A DNA stretch of 64,000 nucleotides from Ralstonia sp. 25mfcol4.1 (lineage in GTDB: Bacteria > Pseudomonadota > Gammaproteobacteria > Burkholderiales > Burkholderiaceae). Of this stretch, positions 56,652 to 64,000 are shown piece after piece. The DNA is taken from contig NZ_FNJO01000014.1 of the NCBI RefSeq assembly GCF_900104095.1, positions 1 to 64,000 on the forward strand, written 5' to 3'. Made by a program: the position numbers and the translations under genes. The first letter of the stretch is position 1. Each line of letters starts with the position of its first letter. Under the pieces are notes generated by a model, which had not been told where the DNA came from, did no database searches, and saw only the letters and a list, made by a program, of their open reading frames with translations.

Positions 56652-56682
56652 GAAAAGTCCCCTGCCTTCTCCCCTCTGCCAC

Positions 56683-56724
56683 CTGTGTAGAGGGGAATCG
56701 TCCCTGTGGAGAGGGGAATCGTCC
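56683..56724. repeat. 21-bp tandem repeat, two copies
   Basis: Two adjacent 21-base units (56683-56703 and 56704-56724), each ending AGAGGGGAATCGTCC, differ at one position. They lie in the short gap between ubiX and a convergent lipoprotein gene. A complementary TTCTCCCCTCT lies just before them at 56667-56677, so a hairpin can form. Confidence 0.7.
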
Positions 56725-56747
56725 TTCAGGCGCTGACGCGCCCTTGC

Positions 56748-56978
56748 TTACCAGTGCCGGTACCGGCGCCCATAGTAACCACCGTAGTACCCGCCACCGT
56801 AGTAACCATACGATGGCCGCACCACCACGGCCGGCGGCGACACGTACACCGGCGCGGGCGCCACCGCGACCGGGGCCGGGCCGACCTCCGGCCCGTACGG
56901 CGTGGGATACACCGCGCAGCCGCCAAGCATGGCCGCGCCAGTCACTGCCAGACCCAACACAATCGCTTTCGTTCTCAT
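56748..56978 (-). CDS. Small Tyr/Gly/Pro-rich lipoprotein
   Basis: A 76-residue predicted outer-membrane lipoprotein with lipobox LGG-C near residue 21. The mature part is valine/proline-rich and then a glycine-tyrosine tail (YYGGGYYGGYYGRRYRHW). The function is unknown. Such small lipoproteins are common in Burkholderiales. A second ATG three bases upstream (56981) would add one residue. Confidence 0.7.
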   Translation of the reverse strand: MRTKAIVLGLAVTGAAMLGGCAVYPTPYGPEVGPAPVAVAPAPVYVSPPAVVVRPSYGYYGGGYYGGYYGRRYRHW

Positions 56979-57129
56979 CACAACGTCCTTTTTGTCCCAG
57001 GCATTGCGTCATCTCAATGCGCTGTCGTTAAGAACGTTATACGGGTGGGTCCGGTAATACAGCGTCAAGGCGCTGTAACCCTTGTTACGATTCGCAACGA
57101 CTTCATGCACGTAAGCGCCCTCCGCCGCC

Positions 57130-58649
<1,520 letters not shown>

Positions 58650-58653
<4 letters not shown>

Positions 58654-59843
58654 GCGAGCGTCTCCTGAAGAGGGTGCCGCGCGTAATGCTGGCCGAAGCG
58701 GTTGGCCAGAAAGCTGTCAAGCGGCATGGCCTCCTGTTTCACGAATCCGGACTGCGGCAACACCCCGGCGGCCACCAGATCCAGCGCGGTACAGATGCCG
58801 GCCGCCGTGGTCAGCTGGATCGCGTTGACATGACCGATGCCGGCGAAATCGTCCATGCCGCCGATCCGCGCGGAAAACGACGCCTGCGTCAACGGTCCGC
58901 GCGTGCCCTCGCCGCGCGCGCCGGGCGGATGGCCGGTGGCGCTGGCGAACACCACCACCACATCCTGCGCCGTCACCGGAATGGCGTGCTCGAAGATCTC
59001 GCGCAACCATTCGCGGCGTTCGCGCAACCGCAGGTCGTTCAGCAGCAGCTTCATCTGGGCGCAGTGGCCGGGATAGCGGATCGACTTGTAATCGACCTGG
59101 CGCGCGTGCCCGGCCAGCGTGTCGGGCAGCGTGCCCAGCCCTCCAGAGGTATTAAAGGCTTCGTACTCGACGCCGTCCAGTGCGAAGGACTCGTGCCCTT
59201 CCAGCGCGGGAAGCTCCACGCGGCGGCCGTCCACGATGGCCTCGCACGGATTGCAGTATTCGTTGATGAGTCCCTCGGTGCTCCACGTCAGGTTGTACTT
59301 GAGCGCGTTGCTCGGGTAGCGCGGCAGCGCGCCCACGCGCATGCGCAGGTCGTGCAGTTCGCCGCCGCCGCGCAGGAAGCGTTGCGCGAGGTCGTGCCCC
59401 ACCACGCCGATAAAGCCGGGCGCCAGCCCGCACTGCGGCATCAGCACGGACCGCGCGCCGCCGGCCAGCGCGCGGATGGCATGGGTGGCCGCCACGTCCT
59501 CGGTCAGGTCGAAGTAATGCACGCCCAGGCGCGCGGCCACCGCGGCCACGTGGATGGCGGCATGAAACGGCAGCGCGTTCATCACTGCATCGGCACCGGC
59601 CAGCAGCGCCGCGCAGGTGCCGGGTTCGGTCGGATCGCCGGCCCGTACGTCGACGCCGCGCGGCACGCCATCGAGCCGGTGCGCGTCGTGATCGACCAGA
59701 CAGACGCGGTAGTCGCCGGTATTGGCCAGCATCGCGGCAATCACGCGGCCGATCTTGCCAGCGCCAAGCACGACCACCGAAAGCGGACGGGGGGCGAGAG
59801 TCAGGTCGCGCACCGCAGCGGGACCGAGCGTGGAAGCTTGCAT
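58650..59843 (-). CDS. Saccharopine dehydrogenase-family protein (probable L-lysine 6-dehydrogenase)
   Basis: A 397-residue oxidoreductase with N-terminal dinucleotide motif GAGKIG (27-32) and the saccharopine dehydrogenase fold (PQCGLAPGFIGVVGHDLA in the middle). Single-domain proteins of this size include L-lysine 6-dehydrogenase, which forms piperideine-6-carboxylate, the substrate of the ALDH7 enzyme encoded next. A true saccharopine dehydrogenase or another imino/amino acid dehydrogenase remains possible. It is divergent from an Lrp-type regulator. Confidence 0.75.
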
Positions 59844-59960
59844 GGCTCACTCCGTCAGGAACTTGTTGTTGGTGAGTGAAGTATGGGCAGCCGCGCGCAC
59901 GTTTTATAGCCACAAGATTGACGAAACCCCGGCATAATCGGTCACATTGACATAGCATTT

Positions 59961-59973
59961 TGACGAATCGTCA
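59961..59973. promoter_or_regulatory. Short palindrome TGACG-AAT-CGTCA near the lrp-type start
   Basis: Five-base arms with a three-base spacer lie directly ahead of the regulator ATG at 59982. A related TTGACGAAA occurs at about 59919-59927. Together they could be Lrp-family operator half sites controlling both divergent units; this is inference. Confidence 0.4.
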
Positions 59974-59981
59974 TCGACACC

Positions 59982-60431
59982 ATGGCTGACCTAGACCAGA
60001 CCGACCGCCACCTGCTGGCCTTGTTGCAGGCCAATGCGCGGGAGAGCGCGGCCAACCTGTCGCGCGCGCTGGGTATCGCGCGCACGACCGTGGTGGCCCG
60101 CATCGCCCGACTGGAACGCACGGGCGTGATCGCCGGCTACGGCGTGCGGCTGGGCAGCGAGATGGAAGACAACGCCATCCTGGCGTTCTGCGGACTGTCG
60201 GTGCAGCCGAAGGCGGCGCCGGCCGTGGTGCGCGCGCTGCAGCGATTCCCCGAGGTGGAAGAACTGAATTCGGTCAGCGGCCCGGTGGACTACATGGCCG
60301 TGATCCGCTGCGATACCCACGCGCGGCTGGACAAGCTGCTGGACGAGATCGGCATGCTCGACGGCGTGAACCACACCACCACGTCGATCGTGCTGGCGCG
60401 CAAGATCGACCGCCGGCGCGCCGCCGACTAG
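59982..60431 (+). CDS. Lrp/AsnC-family transcriptional regulator
   Basis: A 149-residue regulator. The N-terminal helix-turn-helix (SAANLSRALGIARTTVVARIARLERTGVI) is followed by the ligand-binding RAM domain. It is divergent from the lysine-type dehydrogenase pair, 138 bases away, so it is the likely local regulator, perhaps responding to lysine or an intermediate. Confidence 0.85.
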   Translation: MADLDQTDRHLLALLQANARESAANLSRALGIARTTVVARIARLERTGVIAGYGVRLGSEMEDNAILAFCGLSVQPKAAPAVVRALQRFPEVEELNSVSGPVDYMAVIRCDTHARLDKLLDEIGMLDGVNHTTTSIVLARKIDRRRAAD

Positions 60432-60538
60432 CCGTTGCCGGTTGCGGCTGGAAACACCGGGCATTGCCAGGCATCGCCAGCGCGATTGAATCGGGCGCGC
60501 TATGCTTGCCCTCCTTGCAACCGGAGCGGGAGAGAACG

Positions 60539-61348
60539 ATGAACGAGACGATTCGCGTTGCCGTGGGCGGCGTCACCGGCTGGGCCGGCGGCGAACTGGC
60601 GCGCGGCGTGGCCCACGCCGCCGACATGACGCTGGTGGCCGGACTGTCGCGCGGCGCGGCGGGCCAGACGCTGGCCAGCCTGACCGGCCACAAGGACACG
60701 CCGGGCGTGGCGGCGGCCAGCATCGAGGAACTGGGCAAGACGCCGTATGACGTCTATGTCGAATACACCAAGCCGGTGATCGCCAAGCACAACATTCTGC
60801 AGGCACTGGCGCACGGCGCGCATGTCGTGGTGGGCACGTCGGGGCTGTCCGACGACGACTATGCCGAGATCGACGCCGCCGCGCGCAAGGCCGACCGTGG
60901 CGTGCTGGCCTGCGGCAACTTCGCGATCACGGTGGTCTTGCTGCAGAAGTTTGCCGAGATGGCGGCACGCCACCTCGACCATTGGGAAATCATCGACTAC
61001 GCCAAGGCGGGCAAGGTGGATGTGCCGTCCGGCACGGTGCGCGAACTGGCGTTCCGGCTAGGCCAGGTCAAGCAGGCGGCGCAGGCCGTGCCCGTGGACC
61101 AGGTCAGCGGTCCCAGGGAGACGCGCGGCGCGACGATGTCCGGCTCGCAGGTGCATGCCGTGCGGCTGCCGGGATACCAGTTGGGAGTCGAGGTGATCTT
61201 CGGCGCCGATGGCCAGCGCCTGCACATCCGGCACGAAGCCGGCGACGGCTCCAAGCCTTATGTGTCCGGCGCGCTGCTGGCCATACGCAAGGTGCATACC
61301 GTGCGCGGTGTAGTGCGCGGCCTGGACAAGGTGATGGAAGGGCTCTGA
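60539..61348 (+). CDS. DapB-like reductase lacking the usual catalytic histidines
   Basis: A 269-residue protein of the dihydrodipicolinate reductase fold. The N-terminal nucleotide site is VAVGGVTGWAGGEL, with VVVGTSGLS and GNFAITVVLLQKF as in DapB. In DapB the substrate loop reads EAHHRHKVDAPSGT; here it is DYAKAGKVDVPSGT (153-166). Both adjacent histidines are lost, while the lysine and SGT remain. It is therefore probably not the biosynthetic enzyme. It lies 107 bases after the Lrp gene and may belong to the same lysine-related cluster. GGGAGAG precedes the ATG. Confidence 0.75.
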   Translation: MNETIRVAVGGVTGWAGGELARGVAHAADMTLVAGLSRGAAGQTLASLTGHKDTPGVAAASIEELGKTPYDVYVEYTKPVIAKHNILQALAHGAHVVVGTSGLSDDDYAEIDAAARKADRGVLACGNFAITVVLLQKFAEMAARHLDHWEIIDYAKAGKVDVPSGTVRELAFRLGQVKQAAQAVPVDQVSGPRETRGATMSGSQVHAVRLPGYQLGVEVIFGADGQRLHIRHEAGDGSKPYVSGALLAIRKVHTVRGVVRGLDKVMEGL

Positions 61349-61417
61349 CGCTGGCGGGCCTGCGGTCTGACGTTCTGCCGGCCTGACGGCGGGCAGCCCT
61401 GCCGCCAGGCGGTCGGC

Positions 61418-62212
61418 CTACCAGCTGCCCGGGTTGATCGGCTTGGCCGGGGCTTTCTTTTCGGCCTTGTCGGCCTTGTCGGCCTTGTCCGTCTTCTCGG
61501 CCTTGTCGGTCTTTTCAGTCTTGTCGGACTTGCCGCCCTTGCCTGCCGCCGGGGGAGGCGGCGCCAGCGACTTGGCCACTTCGGCATCGCGGTTGGCCAT
61601 CAGCGCGCGCGCCTGCGGCAGCAGCAGTTCGATCGTGCCTTCCGCCGGATTCTCGGGAATCGCATAAAGCTCGACGGTCAGCGGCTTGCGCATCCAGCCC
61701 GCGTGGATGCTTCGCACGTCCTTGCCGGCCTTGTCCTTCATGTCCACCATTTCCTGGCGGAACGGCTTGCCATAGCGGGCATTGAGCGCCTGCGCGGCGG
61801 CGTCCTGCGAGCGGATGCCGTCGGTCGGCACGATGACGCCCACCAACGCATTGCCATCGACCAGCGCCACCAGGCGCGGTCCGTCCATGAACGCCGGACG
61901 CTGGTCGCGCGGCACGCCCACCTGGCGCATCACGCCGTCGCCACGCAGTTCCACGCAGTAGGCGGTCACATCCTTGCCATCCGGGGTCCGGTGGTCGGCG
62001 CAATCGGGCAACGCGGGCAGCGGGCTGCCGATCTCGAGCGTATCGAGCATCGTCGAGAAACGGTCCTTGCCGTCGGGGACCGCTGCGGCGGCGGCATTCG
62101 GGGCCTTGGTGGCAGGCTGCGCGGCCGGTGCGGCCGGTGCAGCCGTGGCGGCTTGGGCGACAGACATCGCCAGCAGGGTGGCAACGGCCAGCCCGGCAAG
62201 AGGAAATCTCAA
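61418..62212 (-). CDS. Exported protein with Lys/Asp-repeat tail, function unknown
   Basis: A 264-residue predicted periplasmic protein. I start at TTG 62212 because AGGAG stands six bases upstream; an in-frame ATG at 62239 would add nine residues. A signal peptide (about 1-22) is followed by an alanine/proline-rich linker, a globular domain of about 160 residues with no family I recognise, and a tail of DKA/EKT repeats encoded by nine-base repeats (about 61458-61538). The two cysteines (LPDCAD, AYCVEL) could form a disulfide. Confidence 0.65.
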   Translation of the reverse strand: MRFPLAGLAVATLLAMSVAQAATAAPAAPAAQPATKAPNAAAAAVPDGKDRFSTMLDTLEIGSPLPALPDCADHRTPDGKDVTAYCVELRGDGVMRQVGVPRDQRPAFMDGPRLVALVDGNALVGVIVPTDGIRSQDAAAQALNARYGKPFRQEMVDMKDKAGKDVRSIHAGWMRKPLTVELYAIPENPAEGTIELLLPQARALMANRDAEVAKSLAPPPPAAGKGGKSDKTEKTDKAEKTDKADKADKAEKKAPAKPINPGSW

Positions 62213-62316
62213 AACACACTCCTGAAAACGGCTCCGCATTGGAGCCGGCTCCGTCCCGAGGGTTCCTGCCGGGGATATGCGGCATCAACGATGTGATGCC
62301 GGGTCGACAAGCTGGG

Positions 62317-62598
62317 TCAGAGCATACGCTTCACGGCATGGAAGCATACCAGCGCGATGCCGATCAGCACCGTCCACAGGATCAGCTTCGGTACCTGGCT
62401 CGGCGGCAATTGCTGTGGCGGCGTGCGCCGGGCGGCGGGTGCGCGCATGCGGGTGCTGGACTGCAGGCCGCGTGTATGCCATATGACGGTGTCCGCGCCA
62501 AGGTCGTGCCATTGGGCGCTGTCACGTGACGTGCTGGTGTGCGGCTTGTCGGCGCGCGGCGTGGTCGGGCGCGGCGCGCCCGGTCGTTGTGTGGCCAT
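62317..62598 (-). CDS. Small tail-anchored membrane protein, function unknown
   Basis: A 93-residue predicted protein with a polar, threonine/arginine/proline-rich N-terminus and one membrane helix at the C-terminus (LILWTVLIGIALVCFHAV). GGGGGAG lies ahead of the ATG at 62598. No family is recognised. It lies upstream of the exported protein with the Lys/Asp tail, in the same orientation. Confidence 0.55.
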   Translation of the reverse strand: MATQRPGAPRPTTPRADKPHTSTSRDSAQWHDLGADTVIWHTRGLQSSTRMRAPAARRTPPQQLPPSQVPKLILWTVLIGIALVCFHAVKRML

Positions 62599-62847
62599 CT
62601 TCTGCTCCCCCGAAATGCATCGAATGCCTGCCGACGAATTCTGTGCCGCCGGTACACATGCATTGCGGGCCGATCTGCTGCCGCCGTTCAATGCGAAGCA
62701 GATGTTAAGACATCGCCCATGCGTCCGCTACGGCGCTTCGCTGCCAAACCACACTTTCGCGAGCGTCCCGCCGGGGAAGTTTGTAACTGACCGTTACGGC
62801 CGCATTCGAGGGCCGCTTGCGCCACTATCTGACTCGCCTTTCGGGCG

Positions 62848-64000
62848 TCATGCCGGGGAATCCTTCCGCGCGATGGCCGTCGCCTCCCGGCGAAACGCAT
62901 GGCCCATGTGGTGATAGAACGGATGCGGATTGAACTGGCGCGACAGGAACGACGCCAGCAGAGACGCCGCCAGCAGGTAGATGGTCAGGTCCTGCGTGCG
63001 CGTCATTTCCATCACGATCACGCTGGCGGTGATCGGCGCCTGGGTGGCTGCGGCCAGGAAGGCCGCCATCGACACCAGCGCCAGGACGCGCGGCTCGGCC
63101 ATGCCGGACATGAAATGGGTCACGAAATCGGCAATGTTCGCGCCGATGCCCGCGCCGATGGCCAGCGCCGGCGTGAAGATGCCGCCCGGGACGCCCGCGA
63201 AGTACGACACCACCGTGGCGACGAACTTGGCCAGCCCGAACCACAGCGTGCTGTGCGGTTCGCCGTTGATCAGCCCGGACGCCTGCTCATAGCCCGTGCC
63301 GAACGTGGCGCCGGCAGTGGCCCAGCCCACCACGGCGACGACCAGCCCGCACAGGAAGGCCACGCAGACCGGATGGGCGGTCGTCCATCCGCGCCATGCC
63401 GCAGGCACCAGGCCGGGCACGCCGCGAATCAGCAGCTTGGCGAACAGGCCGCCTGCCACACCGTTGACCACCGCGCACAGCATGACCGGGCCCCACGCGT
63501 CGTGCAGCACCAGCATCGGCACCTTCACGCTGAAGTACGGATTGTTGCCCAGCACGGCCAGCGACAGGAAACCGGCTGTCAGCACGCCGGACAGCACCAG
63601 CCTGTCCCACCGCACCGCCGTGCCGCGCCCCAGTTCCTCGATGGCGAAGACCACGCCGGCCAGCGGCGTGTTGAACGCTGCCGCCAGGCCGCCCGCCGCG
63701 CCGGCCGCGATCAGCGAACTGGGATGAAAGCCGATGCGGAAGCGCAGCTTCTGCTGGCACCACTGTCCCCAGGCCAGCATGGCAGCGGCCCCCACCTGGA
63801 CCGATGGTCCCTCCCGCCCCACCGACGCGCCGGCCAGCAGCGCACCGGCGGTCAGCACCACCTTCCACATCGATTGCCGGAATGACACGAGCACGGTCTG
63901 CGCCACGCCGGCCGGCGGCAGCGTCACGGCGGCGATCACCTGCGGAATGCCGGAGCCGCGCGCCTGCGGCGCCAGCCGGATCGTCAGCCAGCGCAGCGCG
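62848..64000 (-). CDS. ClC-type chloride channel/antiporter (partial, cut by the right edge)
   Basis: The 3' 383 codons of a ClC-family membrane protein; its start lies beyond position 64000. All three anion-pathway signatures are present: GSGIPQV near the edge, GREGPSVQVGA with the external gating glutamate, and GVPGGIFTPALAIGAG. The glutamate pair in FAIEELGRG corresponds to the internal proton-pathway glutamate of H+/Cl- exchangers, so an antiporter is likelier than a channel. The protein ends soon after the last membrane helix, without CBS domains. Confidence 0.9.
   Translation of the reverse strand, partial: ALRWLTIRLAPQARGSGIPQVIAAVTLPPAGVAQTVLVSFRQSMWKVVLTAGALLAGASVGREGPSVQVGAAAMLAWGQWCQQKLRFRIGFHPSSLIAAGAAGGLAAAFNTPLAGVVFAIEELGRGTAVRWDRLVLSGVLTAGFLSLAVLGNNPYFSVKVPMLVLHDAWGPVMLCAVVNGVAGGLFAKLLIRGVPGLVPAAWRGWTTAHPVCVAFLCGLVVAVVGWATAGATFGTGYEQASGLINGEPHSTLWFGLAKFVATVVSYFAGVPGGIFTPALAIGAGIGANIADFVTHFMSGMAEPRVLALVSMAAFLAAATQAPITASVIVMEMTRTQDLTIYLLAASLLASFLSRQFNPHPFYHHMGHAFRREATAIARKDSPA

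Overview
The window is chromosomal DNA of high GC content, densely packed with housekeeping and denitrification genes. Protein sequences and gene order point to a betaproteobacterium of the Burkholderiaceae, most likely Cupriavidus or a close Ralstonia relative. The clues are a norR gene divergent from a norA-norB pair with GGT-N7-ACC sites, a nirS-type cluster, and a trpE-G-D-C set beside gph and rpe. The genus call is inference from recall, not from a database search. No phage, transposase, CRISPR array or tRNA gene was found.

Layout. Positions 1-270 hold the promoter and leader of an rRNA operon that runs leftward out of the window. Next come phenylacetate degradation genes (paaF divergent from paaG-paaI-paaK, about 0.6-4.3 kb) and a nitric-oxide response module (norR divergent from norA-norB, 4.3-9.1 kb). 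An ABC-F ATPase follows, then a complete cytochrome cd1 nitrite reductase and heme d1 assembly cluster on the minus strand (nirS-M-C-F-DL-G-H-J-N-E, 20.2 down to 10.9 kb). Together nir and nor reduce nitrite to NO and NO to N2O. From 20.5 to 30.3 kb lie mltA, apaG, rpe, gph, a probable Trp leader peptide, trpE-G-D-C, a CYTH protein, ung and acylphosphatase.

From 30.4 to 47.9 kb there is a two-gene ABC transporter with a fused permease and no nearby binding protein. It is followed by a FUSC-family membrane protein, an M61 peptidase, an AcuI/YhdH oxidoreductase, a DsbC-type isomerase, a UbiH-family monooxygenase and a surface-polysaccharide-type acyltransferase that looks lower in GC. Then come ychF and a DUF2157-DUF4401-GDYXXLXY membrane cassette. 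From 48 to 56.7 kb are a Fur-boxed TonB-dependent siderophore receptor, mtnN, hemA-prfA, a small lipoprotein, prmC, grxD and ubiX. From 57 to 61.3 kb is a lysine-catabolism-type cluster: an ALDH7 dehydrogenase and a saccharopine/lysine dehydrogenase-family enzyme, divergent from an Lrp regulator, followed by a DapB-like protein that lacks the usual catalytic histidines. The window ends with two uncharacterised proteins and a ClC-type chloride transporter cut by the right edge.

Most of the window is conventional. The most interesting items are the lysine/DapB-like cluster, a family of GC-rich palindromic repeats (one of which appears to form the 3' end of nirE), a candidate trpL attenuator peptide, and an orphan transporter next to a perfect palindrome.
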